NCBI RefSeq assembly: GCF_030296575.1
Contig: NZ_AP027729.1
Coordinates: forward strand, 2,294,001 to 2,358,000
Reading direction: 5' to 3'
DNA: 64,000 nt
Origin: Paraoerskovia sediminicola
Lineage (GTDB): Bacteria; Actinomycetota; Actinomycetes; Actinomycetales; Cellulomonadaceae
The number at the start of each line of letters is the position of its first letter. The stretch's first letter is position 1. A model generated the notes under the pieces. The model saw nothing but the letters and a program-made list of their open reading frames with translations, did not search any database and was not told where the DNA came from. A program made the position numbers and the translations under genes. Shown here piece after piece: positions 52,488-63,033 of the stretch.

Positions 52488-53882
52488 GTGCTGAGCGAGT
52501 GGCTCTGGATCGGCCTGGGCGTCGTCCTCACCTTCGGCACGGCTGTCTTCGTCGCGAGCGAGTTCTCGCTCGTCACCCTCGACCCGGCAGCCCTCTCCGC
52601 GGACGCGGACGGCGACGAGCGCCCCCTCGACCGGCGCGACCGCAGCGTGCGTGCGGGTCTGCGGCACCTGTCGACCGAGCTCTCGTCCGCGCAGGTCGGC
52701 ATCACGGTGACCACGATCCTCCTCGGCTACACGGCGCAGCCGGCGATCCTGACCCTCGTCGCGGGCCCCCTCGGTGACACCGCGCTGAGCGCCGGTGTCG
52801 CGACGGTCCTCGCGGGGATCATCGCGCTCGTCGTCGTCAACGTCTTCTCGATGCTGGTCGGCGAGCTGATCCCCAAGAACTACGCGCTGAGCAGCCCGTA
52901 CACGACGGCGCGGTGGGTCGTGCCGCTGCAGCGTCAGTTCACCAAGGTGTTCCGGTACCCGATCGCCGTGCTGAACAACTCCGCGAACGCCATCCTGCGT
53001 CGGTTCGGCATCGAACCGCGCGAGGAGCTCTCGGGCGCGCGGTCCGCGTCGGAGCTCGCGTCCCTCGTCCGGCGCTCGGCGCAGGAGGGCACCCTCGACA
53101 CGACGGTCGCGACCCTGCTGACGAACTCCATCGAGCTGGACCAGCTCACGGCGGTCGACGTCATGACCGACCGGATGCGGATGGTCTCGCTCGGGCGTGA
53201 CGCCTCCGCGCGCGACGTCCTCGACGCCGCACGGCGCAGCGGGCACTCGCGGTTCCCGATCGTCGGCGAGGACCGCGACGACGTGATCGGCCTGGTCCAC
53301 CTGCGCAAGGCCGTCGCCGTCCCGTTCGAGAAGCGGGGCGAGGTCCCCGCGGCCGCGCTCATGGGTGAGGCGCCGCGGGTGCCCGAGACGGTCGGGGTCG
53401 GGGCGCTGCTGGTCGAGCTCCGCGGGTTCGGCCTGCAGATGGCGGTCGTCGTCGACGAGTACGGGGGGACGTCCGGCGTGGTCACGCTCGAGGACGTCGT
53501 CGAGGAGCTCGTCGGGGACGTCGCGGACGAGCACGACGCCCGGCGGGCCGGCGCGGCGCGCGCGGCGGACGGGTCCTGGGTCGTGCCCGGCGTCGTCCGA
53601 CCCGACGAGCTCGCCGAGGTCACCGGTGTCGTGGTGCCGGACGACGGCGCGTACGAGACGTTGGGCGGGCTCGTCATGGAGCGGCTGGGCCGCGTCCCGG
53701 CCACCGGGGACGAGGTCGAGGTCGGCGGCGTGACGCTCCGGGTCGAGGCGATGGACCGTCGTCGCGTCGAACGGGTCCGGGTCGTCCCGGCCCCGGAGCC
53801 ACAGGACGACGACGATCCGCAGGACGGGGCACGCCGCAGCTCCGGCGAGCGGTCCGCGCGCTCCCGAGGAGGTGCCGCATGA
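52488..53882 (+). CDS. CNNM/CorC-type membrane protein with CBS domains (first of tandem pair)
   Basis: A hemolysin C-family protein of 464 residues. The DUF21/CNNM membrane domain has four hydrophobic segments (1-160, including FVASEFSLVTLDPAAL and VGELIPKNYAL), then two CBS domains (about 205-325). A CorC_HlyC domain (about 345-425) and a charged tail end the protein. Characterised relatives export Mg2+ or Co2+; ion specificity here is unknown. The GTG at 52488 is the start. The stop overlaps the next paralogue's ATG (ATGA). Confidence 0.9.
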   Translation: MLSEWLWIGLGVVLTFGTAVFVASEFSLVTLDPAALSADADGDERPLDRRDRSVRAGLRHLSTELSSAQVGITVTTILLGYTAQPAILTLVAGPLGDTALSAGVATVLAGIIALVVVNVFSMLVGELIPKNYALSSPYTTARWVVPLQRQFTKVFRYPIAVLNNSANAILRRFGIEPREELSGARSASELASLVRRSAQEGTLDTTVATLLTNSIELDQLTAVDVMTDRMRMVSLGRDASARDVLDAARRSGHSRFPIVGEDRDDVIGLVHLRKAVAVPFEKRGEVPAAALMGEAPRVPETVGVGALLVELRGFGLQMAVVVDEYGGTSGVVTLEDVVEELVGDVADEHDARRAGAARAADGSWVVPGVVRPDELAEVTGVVVPDDGAYETLGGLVMERLGRVPATGDEVEVGGVTLRVEAMDRRRVERVRVVPAPEPQDDDDPQDGARRSSGERSARSRGGAA

Positions 53883-54933
53883 GCTCGACCGTCGCACTGA
53901 TCATCGGCGTGCTCCTGCTCGCGGGCAACGCGTTCTTCGTCGGCGCCGAGTTCGCCGTCATCTCCGCGCGGCGCAGCTCGATCGAGCCGCTCGCCGCCGA
54001 GGGACGTCGCGGCGCACGCACGGCCCTGTGGGCCATGGAGCGCGCATCGCTCATGCTCGCCTGCTGCCAGCTCGGCATCACGGTGTGCTCGACGGGCCTC
54101 GGCGTGGTGGCCGAGCCGGCGTTGGCGCACCTGATCGAGGTGCCGCTCGAAGCGGTCGGGATCCCGTCGTCCTGGGTGCACCCGATCGCGTTCGCCCTCG
54201 CGCTGGCCGTCGTCGTCTACCTGCACGTCGTGCTCGGCGAGATGGTGCCCAAGAACATGGCGGTCTCCGGTCCGGAGAAGGCCGTCCTCTGGTTCGGCCC
54301 CCGCTCGTCCTCATCGCTCGCGCCGTCTCACCCGTGATCCACGCCCTGAACTGGGTCGCGAACCACGTGGTCCGGTGGACGGGCGTCGAGCCCAAGGACG
54401 AGGTCGTCTCGACGTTCACGGCGGAGCAGGTGCAGTCGATCGTCGAGCACTCGCAGGCGGAGGGCGTGTTGTCCGACGACCAGGGACTGCTCTCGGGGGC
54501 CATCGAGTTCTCCGACCTGACCGCGGGCGAGGTCATGGTGCCGGTCGAGGACCTCGTGGTCGTGGTCGAGGGCTGCACGCCGGCCGAGATCGAGCGCCTC
54601 GTGGCGAAGACCGGGTACTCGCGGTTCCCGGTGTCGGCGCCGTCGGGAGACCTCGTCGGGTACCTGCACCTCAAGGACGTGCTGTACGCCGAGGGGGCCG
54701 ACCGCGACGAGCCCGTGCCCTCCTGGCGCATCCGCGCGCTCGCCGTGGCGGGCCCGGAGGACGAGGTCGAGGAGGCGCTGCGGGCGATGCAGCGGTCCGG
54801 CGCGCACCTCGCCCGGGTCGACGTGCCGGGGCAGGACGCCGCCGGGGGCGTCGTGTTCCTCGAGGACATCCTCGAGGAGCTCGTCGGCGAGGTCCGCGAC
54901 GCCATGCAGCGGGGTCTGCCGACGCGTCGCTGA
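53879..54933 (+). CDS. CNNM/CorC-type membrane protein with CBS domains (second of tandem pair; apparent frameshift)
   Basis: A shorter paralogue of the preceding gene, about 351 residues: CNNM membrane domain (1-170: LLLAGNAFFVGAEFAVISA, VLGEMVPKNMAV) and a CBS pair (about 200-345: TAGEVMVPVEDLVVV, YSRFPV, VFLEDILEELVGEV). It lacks the C-terminal CorC_HlyC domain of its neighbour. The frame breaks at the run 54298-54302. One added base restores FGPPLVLIARAVSPVIHALN. The paired, overlapping arrangement suggests a heterodimeric transporter. Confidence 0.88.
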
Positions 54934-54969
54934 GGCTGTCGGAGCGTCAGTCCTGGTAGATCGGGAGAC

Positions 54970-54998
54970 TTGGTTTCTCGTTCACCCTTGGCTAGGGT
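54970..54998 (+). promoter_or_regulatory. Housekeeping-type promoter candidate for the M15 peptidase gene
   Basis: TTGGTT (54970-54975), a 17-bp spacer, then TAGGGT (54993-54998), in a locally AT-richer stretch about 100 bp upstream of the peptidase start. Reasonable match to sigma-70-type boxes; unproven. Confidence 0.5.
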
Positions 54999-55099
54999 TC
55001 CGTCCAGATGGTGCGGACCCCGCACTTGGTACGAAACGACCATAACGGCGTGAGCCACGCTCCGCTGTTGTGCGCGTACGACGACGTCCGGAGGTGTGC

Positions 55100-56050
55100 G
55101 TGGACCAGCACGGCCCCGCACCGATGACCCGTCGCGCGATGCGCGAGGCACAAGAGCGTGAGGCGAAGGAGTCGGCCCGCCGTGCCGGTCGCCGCTCCGG
55201 ATCCTCCAGGCATGCCTCGAGCTCCTCCCGGCGTGCCGCGAGCCCCGCCGGCCACGTCGCCCCGACGCGCGGTGCGTCGACCGTCAGCACGTCCGGCACG
55301 TCCGGCACGTCGGCACGCCGTGCGGCGGCCGCAGGTGCGACGAGGCGAGCGGCGGCCGCTCAGCCGCAGAGCCCGGCGCTGCGGGTCGCCCCGCGAGCCG
55401 CCGTCCTCGCGAGCCTCGCGGTCGCGACGATCGCGGTCCCGCTCACGGGCGCCGCAGGTCCCGACGCGGTGCGTGGACAGGCGACGGCGGTCGACGGTCC
55501 CGACCTCGTCGACGTCGTGGTCGCCGAGGGTGGGAGCGCGGGGGTGCCGGTGGCGGTCGCCTCCGCGCCCAGGGACCGTTCCGAGACCACCGCGAGCAGG
55601 GCGGGGGAGCGCTCGGCGCTCCCGGGGTGCGACCCGCAGGTCCGCCCCGCCGGGACCAACGGTCAGCTCGACGAGCACGCGCTCTGCGAGCTCTGGGACG
55701 GGAAGTCCGAGCTCCGGCCCGACGCCGCCGTCTCGCTCGCCGCGTTCAACCAGGCCTTCCGTGCTGCGTTCGGTCGGGACCTGTGCCTCGTCTCGAGCTA
55801 TCGGTCGTACGGCTCCCAGGTCGGCCTCTCCTACTCGCGAGCCGGGTACGCGGCGCGCCCCGGGACGTCGATGCACGGGTGGGGCGTCGCGGTGGACCTC
55901 TGCAGCGAGGAGACCCGCTCCGAGTCCACGTACGGCTGGATCCTCGACAACATCGGCACCTACGGGTGGTCGAACCCCGACTGGGCCTCCGGCGGGTACG
56001 AGCCGTGGCACCTGCAGTATGACGCGGCGGTCGCCGAGTACAAGGGCTGA
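55100..56050 (+). CDS. M15 family D-alanyl-D-alanine carboxypeptidase
   Basis: A zinc peptidase predicted to trim peptidoglycan stem peptides outside the cell. About 316 residues: a cytoplasmic Arg/Ala/Ser-rich leader (1-85, including a 9-bp repeat coding TSG units), a membrane anchor (AAVLASLAVATIAVPLTGAA) and a linker. The VanY-type domain follows (about 180-315) with zinc ligands in RPGTSMHGWGVAVDLC (SxHxxGxAxD) and GGYEPWHLQY. The GTG at 55100 follows GGAGG by five bases and is preferred. A non-canonical long leader before the anchor is common in this group. Confidence 0.88.
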   Translation: MDQHGPAPMTRRAMREAQEREAKESARRAGRRSGSSRHASSSSRRAASPAGHVAPTRGASTVSTSGTSGTSARRAAAAGATRRAAAAQPQSPALRVAPRAAVLASLAVATIAVPLTGAAGPDAVRGQATAVDGPDLVDVVVAEGGSAGVPVAVASAPRDRSETTASRAGERSALPGCDPQVRPAGTNGQLDEHALCELWDGKSELRPDAAVSLAAFNQAFRAAFGRDLCLVSSYRSYGSQVGLSYSRAGYAARPGTSMHGWGVAVDLCSEETRSESTYGWILDNIGTYGWSNPDWASGGYEPWHLQYDAAVAEYKG

Positions 56051-56113
56051 CCTGCCGCAGGGCCGGTCGGCCGGTGGGACCGGGGTCTCAGGGGCTTGTG
56101 TACCCCTGGCGTA

Positions 56114-56758
56114 TCAGGATCCCGCAGGCCCCGTGCTCCCGTTCGTGCCGAACCCGTCGAGATACCTGGTGCCCGACGACGCGAGCTCGTCCCGGTAGTC
56201 GGCGCACCATCGGCCGTACGGCGCCGCCGAGAGCCGGTCGTTGGAGAACCGCGGGTCGTCCGTGACCTCCGTGGTGCAGAAGTCGGGGATGTCCAGGTCG
56301 GTGACGGGCCCGGAGCGCTCGACCTCCGCGACGACGAGCGGATGGTTCGCGCCGCCGAAGACGTCGACGACCCAGCCGTCGGCGCCCAGCCAGACGGAGT
56401 AGCGGTTCTTCACGATGCGCTGACCGCCCCGGCGGATCATCTCCAGGCCGACCGACACGTCGAGCTCCCGCTCGGCCTCGTACCGGGTGCCGCCCACCAT
56501 GGGGCCCTTCGCGGTCATGGCGCAGAAGTCGAGCTCGCCCGCGTGCTCCTCGAGCGCCTCGAGCGGGTCGGTCGTGGGGCCGACCACGGCGCGGGACTGG
56601 CTCGCCTGGACGCGGATGCGCAGCCCGTACCCGTCGGACGCCAGGAGATAGCTCTGGACGATCAGTGCCGGGGCCGGCTCGGCGAGCAGCTCCGTGGGCA
56701 ACGAGTCCACGAGGAATCGACGCTCGAACTCGAAGTCCGTGTACGTGCTGTCGCTCAT
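56114..56758 (-). CDS. CYTH domain protein (triphosphate tunnel metalloenzyme family)
   Basis: A 214-residue protein of the CYTH/TTM fold, which hydrolyses or cyclises triphosphate compounds such as inorganic tripolyphosphate. The N-terminal signature E-x-E-R is present (DFEFERRFLVDSLP), with the tunnel residues in LRIRVQ, TAKGPM, YEAEREL, WVVDVFGG and VAEVE. The N-terminal half is intact, and no CHAD domain is fused. Probably a tripolyphosphatase, but the substrate is unconfirmed. Start at 56758 (MSDSTYTDFEFERRF). Confidence 0.88.
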   Translation of the reverse strand: MSDSTYTDFEFERRFLVDSLPTELLAEPAPALIVQSYLLASDGYGLRIRVQASQSRAVVGPTTDPLEALEEHAGELDFCAMTAKGPMVGGTRYEAERELDVSVGLEMIRRGGQRIVKNRYSVWLGADGWVVDVFGGANHPLVVAEVERSGPVTDLDIPDFCTTEVTDDPRFSNDRLSAAPYGRWCADYRDELASSGTRYLDGFGTNGSTGPAGS

Positions 56759-56882
56759 GGGGGCTCCTCACGGGTCCGCCCGAGCATATCCGGCCCGAGC
56801 GCTCGTGCGTGGGACGTGATCCCGTCCCCGGGACGACGGAACCCCGCGACCGGCGTTCTCGCTGGTCACGGGGTTCTCGTGG

Positions 56883-56958
56883 TGGTGCCCTCGATAGGAT
56901 TCGAACCTACGACCTTCCGCTCCGGAGGCGGACGCTCTATCCACTGAGCTACGAGGGC
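56883..56958 (-). tRNA. tRNA-Arg (anticodon CCG)
   Basis: On the minus strand the 76-base sequence folds as a full cloverleaf: acceptor GCCCTCG pairing with CGAGGGC; D-arm with AGCTCAGTGGATAGAGC; anticodon stem TCCGC/GCGGA with loop CTCCGGA (anticodon CCG); T-arm GTAGGTTCGAATCCTAC; discriminator A; encoded CCA. It decodes CGG, a frequent Arg codon in this GC-rich genome. No integrase or att repeat is seen beside it. Confidence 0.97.
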
Positions 56959-57132
56959 GCGATGCAGAACATTACCAGCCCGCAGCACCGCTCCCGCGCA
57001 CTCCAGGCCCGCTCCGTCGGGTCCGTGACGTACCTCTGCTGCACCTCTGCCGCGTCCTGTGCGTGTGCCTCACCGATGCAGCAGAGAACAGGCCCGGGCC
57101 GGGCGCCCGACCCGGGTGGATAGGATTCGACG

Positions 57133-58826
57133 GTGACCCCTGACGAGCTCTCGCGCGCCCTGAGCGCCGCCCTGCACGCCGCCGTCGCCGACGGTTCCCT
57201 CGCTCTGCCCGCCGACGCGGTGCCCGCGTCCGTGCACGTCGAACGCCCGCGCCAGCGCGAGCACGGCGACTGGTCGACCAACGTCGCGATGCAGCTCGGC
57301 AAGCGGGCCGGGACCACCCCGCGGGCGCTCGCCGAGGACCTGGCGGCGCGGCTGGTGGCGACGCCGGGGGTCGCGCGTGCCGACGTCGCGGGCCCGGGGT
57401 TCCTCAACATCACGCTCGACGTCGCCGCCGCAGCGGAGCTGGCGCGCACGATCGTGCGCTCCGGCACGGCGTACGGGCGGGGGACTCCGAGGCGGGCAAG
57501 CACATCAACCTCGAGTTCGTCTCGGCCAACCCGACGGGACCGATCCACATCGGCGGCGTCCGGTGGGCCGCCGTCGGCGACTCGCTCGCACGGGTGCTGG
57601 AGGCGTCGGGCGCGCGCGTGACCCGGGAGTACTACTTCAACGACCACGGGGCCCAGATCGACCGCTTCGCCCGGTCCCTGCTCGCACGCGCCAAGGGTGA
57701 GGCCGCGCCCGAGGACGGGTACGGCGGCCAGTACATCGACGACATCGCGGGCGCGGTGACCGCGGAGGCGCTGGCCGCCGGGGAGCCCGACCCGGTGTCC
57801 CTCCCCGAGGCGCAGGCCCAGGAGGCCTTCCGTTCACGCGGGGTCGAGCGGATGTTCGGGGAGATCAAGTCGTCCCTGCACGACTTCGGCGTCGACTTCG
57901 ACGTCTACTTCCACGAGGACCACCTGCACGAGACCGGGGCCGTCGATCGCGCGGTCCAGCGTCTGCGGGACGCGGGGCACATCTTCGAGGCCGACGGCGC
58001 GACCTGGCTGCGCACGACGTCCTTCGGGGACGACAAGGACCGCGTGATCATCAAGTCGGACGGCGAGGCGGCCTACATCTCGGGCGACATCGCCTACTAC
58101 CTCGACAAGCGTGAGCGTGGCGCCGACGAGGTCATCATCATGCTCGGCGCCGACCACCACGGCTACGTCGGCCGGATGATGGCGGTCTGCGCGGCGTTCG
58201 GCGACGAGCCCGGTCGCAACCTGCAGATCCTCATCGGCCAGATGGTCAACCTGGTCAAGGACGGCGTGCCGGTGCGCATGTCGAAGCGCGCGGGCACCGT
58301 GGTGACGCTCGAGGACCTGGTGGACGCCGTCGGCGTCGACGCGGCGCGCTACTCGCTGGCCCGCTCGTCCGTGGACTCGAGCATCGACCTCGACCTGGAC
58401 CTGCTGTCCCGGGCGACCAACGAGAACCCGGTGTTCTACGTGCAGTACGCCCACGCGCGCACGGTCAACGTCGCGCGCAACGCCGCGGACCACGGGGTGG
58501 CGCGGCTGCGCGCGGACGGCGCCGAGGCGTTCGACCCGACGCTGCTCGACCACGCGACGGAGACCGCGCTCCTGGGACGCCTGACGGAGTACCCGCGCAT
58601 CGTCGCGCAGGCCGCGGAGCTCCGGGAGCCGCACCGGGTGGCCCGCTACCTCGAGGCCCTCGCCGGCGACTACCACAAGTGGTACGGCGAACGCCGTGTC
58701 ACGCCCCTGGGGGACGAGGAGGTCACCGACGTCCACAGGACCCGTCTGTGGCTCAACGACGCCACGCGCCAGGTGGTCGCGAACGGGCTCGACCTGCTCG
58801 GCGTGAGCGCCCCGGAGCGGATGTGA
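57133..58826 (+). CDS. argS: Arginyl-tRNA synthetase (apparent frameshift)
   Basis: Class I synthetase charging tRNA-Arg. About 564 residues. In order: the N-terminal Arg-tRNA synthetase domain (1-115), the HIGH-like motif [17 protein letters not shown], the KMSKS-like motif VRMSKRAGT and the DALR anticodon-binding domain at the end. The frame breaks at the run 57479-57483. One added G restores [17 protein letters not shown], an invariant region, so the gene cannot be dead in a viable cell unless a second copy exists. The GTG at 57133 is the start. The stop overlaps lysA (GTGA). A tRNA-Arg gene lies just upstream. Confidence 0.96.
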
Positions 58827-60288
58827 GCGGGGCGCCCGCCGCACTCGGCGGCCCCCTGCCTCGTGAGGTCGACCTCTCCCACGTGTGGCCCACCGGGACG
58901 GCGTTGTCGGACGACGGCGCGCTGGTCCTGGGGGAGTGGACGTCCGTTCGCTCGTCGAGGAGCACGGGACGCCCGTCTACGTCATCGACGAGGCCGACCT
59001 GCGGCTGCGGGCGCGGACCTTCGTCGAGGCGTTCCGCGCCGCGTTCGCGGAGGTCGGGACGTCGGTGGACGTCTACTACGCGGGAAAGTCGTTCCTGTCC
59101 GTCGCGGTCGCCCGCTGGGTGCGCGAGGAGGGGCTGCGAGTCGACACGTGCAGCGGCGGCGAGCTCGCCGTGGCGGTCCGGGCCGGGGTGCCCGGTCCCG
59201 AGATCGGGCTCCACGGCAACAACAAGTCGGACGACGAGATCCGGCGCGCGATCGAGCTGCGGGTCGGGCGCATCGTCATCGACTCCGCGGCCGAGGTCGA
59301 GCGCGTGGCGACCCTGGCCCGCGAGGCGGGCCGGACGTCGTCCGACCCGGTCCCGGTCATGCTGCGCGTGACCACGGGCATCCACGCGGGCGGGCACGAG
59401 TTCATCTCCACCGCGCACGAGGACCAGAAGTTCGGGGTGTCGCTCGCGGGCGGTGCGGCGCTCGCGGTCCTGCGCGACGTGCTGGCGCACCCGGAGCTCG
59501 ACCTCGTCGGGCTGCACAGCCACATCGGCTCCCAGATCCAGGACCCGGCGGGCTTCCGGGCGGCGGCGAGTGCCCTGCTCGGGCTCCGCGCCGAGCTGCG
59601 GGACGTCACCGGGCGGCTCGTCCCCGAGGTCGACCTCGGGGGCGGCTACGGCATCGCCTACACCTCGGACGAGACCCCGATCGACGTGGCGCACCTCGCC
59701 CGTGAGCTCGCGCAGATCGTGCGGGACGCCTGCGCGGAGCTCGGCACGGCGCTCCCGGCGATCTCGATCGAGCCCGGCCGCGCGATCTCCGGCCCGGCCG
59801 GGGTGACCGTGTACCGGGTCGGGGTGGTCAAGCCCGTGACCGTCAGCGGCGGCTCAGGCGGCTCAGGCGGATCGGGCGGCTCGGGCGCATCGGGCGAGGC
59901 CGAGGAGGCGTCCGACGGCTCGACGTTCGTCCGCACCTACGTCTCGGTCGACGGCGGCATGAGCGACAACATCCGGCCGGCGCTCTACGGGGCGACGTAC
60001 TCGGTACGGCTCGCCGACCGGGAGGGCGCTGCGGGCGTGCTCAGGTCGCGGGTCGTCGGCAAGCACTGCGAGAGCGGTGACATCCTGCTCCCCGACGTCG
60101 AGCTCCCCGCGGACGTGGCGCCGGGCGACCTCCTCGCGGTCCCCGCGACCGGCGCCTACGGCCGTTCGATGGCGAGCAACTACAACAACCTGCTCAAGCC
60201 GCCGGTGGTGGCCGTCCGGGACGGCGTCTCGACGGTCCTGGTACGGCGCGAGACCGAGGAGGACCTGCTCGCGCTCGACCTGGGGTGA
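58823..60288 (+). CDS. lysA: Diaminopimelate decarboxylase (apparent frameshift; Gly-Ser insertion)
   Basis: PLP enzyme making L-lysine from meso-diaminopimelate. About 488 residues. PLP Lys is in [11 protein letters not shown]; further motifs are [31 protein letters not shown] and NYNNLLKPP. The frame breaks at the run 58930-58934. One added base restores [18 protein letters not shown]. Between [12 protein letters not shown] and [16 protein letters not shown] lies a ~27-residue Gly/Ser-rich insertion encoded by tandem GGCGGCTCA-like units, where relatives have only a few residues. It is the first gene of lysA-hom-thrC-thrB and overlaps argS. Confidence 0.95.
59845..59915 (+). repeat. Tandem repeat coding GGS units inside lysA
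   Basis: Five to six copies of 9-bp units close to GGCGGCTCA, coding GGSGGSGGS followed by GASGEAEEA. All are in frame, and they lie in a surface loop ahead of the conserved [10 protein letters not shown] strand. Confidence 0.88.
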
Positions 60289-60508
60289 CGACGCACGGTC
60301 GCCTGCCAGGTCGCGTGCCAGGTCGCGTCGCCCGGCCACGTCGCCCGGCAGCCGCGGGCCGACGAGCTGCCGGCGCCCGGCCGTGACCACGGTGCGGTCG
60401 GCCGACGGAGGTGCGGCCGTTCCGCACTATCCTCCCCCTGGGACGTCCCTGGCCCGTGACGGTCGCAGGACTCCCGCCGCCGAACTGACGACAGAGAGCA
60501 GGCCCACC
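60289..60508 (+). promoter_or_regulatory. 220-bp lysA-hom intergenic region
   Basis: No gene is seen. It starts with three short CCAGGTCGCGT/CCCGGCCACGT-like direct repeats. A -10-like TATCCT lies near 60428-60433, so hom-thrC-thrB may have its own promoter. No -35 box is clear. Confidence 0.4.
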
Positions 60509-61893
60509 GTGTCATCCGTCGCCGCGCCGCACGGCGCGACCGCAGCCAGCCCAGCCGGTTCCGAGACCACGGACCCCGGGGCGACGACGCCGCTGCGTGT
60601 CGCGCTGCTCGGGTGCGGGGTCGTCGGGACGCAGGTCGCGCGGATGCTCGTCGAGCGCGGGGCCGACCTGGCCGCCCGTGCGGGCGCGCCGCTCCAGCTC
60701 ACCGGGATCCTCGTCCGGGACCCGGCAGCACCTCGGGAGCTCCCCGACGGAGTCGACCGGTCGCTCCTGACGGCCGACGCCGAGACGCTGGTCGACGCGG
60801 CCGACATCGTCGTGGAGGTCATGGGCGGCGACGAGCCGGCCCGCAGCCTCCTGCTGCGGGCGATCGCGGGCGGGGCAGCGGTCGTCACCGCCAACAAGGC
60901 CCTCCTCGCGACCGACGGTCCTGCGCTCTACGCGGCCGCGGACGCCGCGGGGGTCGACATCTACTTCGAGGCGGCGGTCGCCGGAGCGATCCCCATCGTG
61001 CGTCCGGTCCGTGAGTCCCTCGCGGGCGACCACGTGGAGCGGGTCCTCGGGATCGTCAACGGCACGACGAACTACGTCCTCGACCAGATGGCCACCCGCG
61101 GACTCGGCCTCGACGAGGCCGTCGCCCAGGCGCAGGAGCTCGGCTACGCGGAGGCCGACCCGACGGCCGACGTCGAGGGGCACGACGCCGCCGCGAAGGC
61201 CGCGATCCTCGCGAGCCTCGCGTTCCACACCCGGGTCACGCTCGCCGACGTCGCGTGCGAGGGCATCTCCGGGATCACGGCGGACGACGTCGCGTCGGCC
61301 GCGCAGACCGGTCACGCGGTCAAGCTGCTCGCGATCGCGGAGCAGACCCCCGAGGGCGTCTCGGCGCGGGTGCACCCGGCGCTCGTCCCGCTCGACCACC
61401 CGCTCGCCGGCGTGCGGGGCGCGTTCAACGCCGTGTTCGTCGAGGCGAAGGAGGCGGGCGACCTCATGTTCTACGGTCAGGGCGCCGGCGGGGCCCCGAC
61501 CGCCTCGGCCGTGATGGGCGACGTGGTCTCGGCGGCCCGGCACCGCGTGCTCGGCGGCAAGGGACCCGAGGAGTCGAACTACGCAGACCTCCCGATCCTG
61601 CCCCCGTCCGCCGCGACGACGCGGTACCAGATCCGGTTGACGGTCGACGACGTGCCGGGCGTCCTCGCCAGGGTCGCGCACGTGCTCGCCGACCACGGCG
61701 TGTCCATCGAGGGGTGCGCCAGGCGCCGTCGGAGTCCGGCCGTCCCGCGGACGTCGAGCCCGGCGAGACGTCCAACCTGCTCATCACGACGCACTCCGCC
61801 ACGGAGGCGGCGCTCTCCGCGACCGTCCAGGCCGTCGCCGAGCTCGAGCCAGTCCGATCGATCACGTCCGTCCTGAGAGTCGAGGGATCCTGA
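60509..61893 (+). CDS. hom: Homoserine dehydrogenase (apparent frameshift)
   Basis: Reduces aspartate semialdehyde to homoserine, the branch point to threonine and methionine. About 461 residues. NAD(P)-binding [15 protein letters not shown] follows a ~25-residue Ala/Thr-rich leader. The catalytic domain is seen as [32 protein letters not shown] and [17 protein letters not shown]-terminal ACT domain ([20 protein letters not shown]) gives threonine feedback in homologues. The frame breaks inside the ACT domain at GGGG 61711-61714. One added G restores [17 protein letters not shown]. The stop overlaps the thrC ATG by one base (TGATG). Confidence 0.95.
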
Positions 61894-62993
61894 TGGCCCA
61901 CCAGTGGCGCGGCGTCGTCGCCGAGTACGCCGACCGTCTGCCTGCGCACCTGCTCGAGCGCACCGTGACGCTGGGGGAGGGCGGCACGCCGCTCGTCCCC
62001 GCCCCGGTGCTGTCGGAGCGCACGGGTGCCGACGTCTACCTCAAGGTCGAGGGGATGAACCCGACCGGCTCCTTCAAGGACCGTGGCATGACGGCGGCGA
62101 TGTCCGCCGCCGCCGGTCGCGGGGCCAAGGTCGTCGTGTGCGCGTCGACCGGCAACACGTCGGCGTCGGCCGCGGCCTACGCGACGCGTGCGGGGATGAT
62201 CTGCGCGGTGCTCGTCCCGGACGGGAAGATCGCGATGGGCAAGCTCAGCCAGGCGATCGCGCACGGCGCGCGGCTCCTGCAGGTCGACGGCAACTTCGAC
62301 GACTGCCTCGTCGCGGCCCGCAAGCTCGCGGAGTCGTACCCGGTCGAGCTGGTGAACTCGGTGAACCCGGACCGGATCGAGGGGCAGAAGACCGGGGCGT
62401 TCGAGATCGTGGACGCGCTGGGCGACGCCCCCGACATCCACGTGCTCCCGGTGGGCAACGCGGGCAACATCACCGCGTACTGGAAGGGCTTCCGTGAGTA
62501 CGCGGGGCTGTGCCCGGACGCGCCGGGCGGGAGCCTGCCCGCGGTCGCGACGCGGACCCCCGCGATGTGGGGCTTCCAGGCGGCCGGCGCGGCCCCGATC
62601 GTCCTCGGTCACCCCGTGACCGAGCCGGAGACGGTCGCCACCGCGATCCGGATCGGCAACCCCGCCTCCTGGCGTCAGGCCGAGGAGGCCCGCGACGACT
62701 CGGGCGGCGTCATCGAGTCGGTCACCGACGACCAGATCCTCGCGGCGCACCGGGTGCTCTCGGCCGAGGCGGGCGTCTTCGTCGAGCCCGGGTCAGCGGC
62801 AGGGGTCGCCGGACTGCTGTCCCGTGCCGAGCGGGGCCTGGTCCCCGCGGGCGCCCGCGTCACCGTGACCGTGACGGGTCATGGCCTCAAGGACCCGCAG
62901 TGGGCCCTGCGGACGCTCGACGGCGCCGACGTCGAGCCGACCCGGGTCAGTGCGGACGTCGTCTCGATCGCCGACGCGCTCGACCTGTCCTGA
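61893..62993 (+). CDS. thrC: Threonine synthase
   Basis: PLP enzyme converting O-phosphohomoserine to threonine. 366 residues with PLP Lys in [11 protein letters not shown], the phosphate-binding [14 protein letters not shown] and [13 protein letters not shown]. It is intact, with no apparent frameshift. It overlaps hom by one base (TGATG), and thrB follows after 40 bp. This is the standard actinobacterial hom-thrC-thrB order. Confidence 0.97.
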   Translation: MAHQWRGVVAEYADRLPAHLLERTVTLGEGGTPLVPAPVLSERTGADVYLKVEGMNPTGSFKDRGMTAAMSAAAGRGAKVVVCASTGNTSASAAAYATRAGMICAVLVPDGKIAMGKLSQAIAHGARLLQVDGNFDDCLVAARKLAESYPVELVNSVNPDRIEGQKTGAFEIVDALGDAPDIHVLPVGNAGNITAYWKGFREYAGLCPDAPGGSLPAVATRTPAMWGFQAAGAAPIVLGHPVTEPETVATAIRIGNPASWRQAEEARDDSGGVIESVTDDQILAAHRVLSAEAGVFVEPGSAAGVAGLLSRAERGLVPAGARVTVTVTGHGLKDPQWALRTLDGADVEPTRVSADVVSIADALDLS

Positions 62994-63033
62994 CCGTCCG
63001 TCCCTTCCGCGCCCCGACACCTGAGGAGCAGCG

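Noticed and set aside
56883..56958. Integrative element insertion at tRNA-Arg
   Set aside because: No integrase, no repeat of the tRNA 3' end and ordinary housekeeping genes on both sides.
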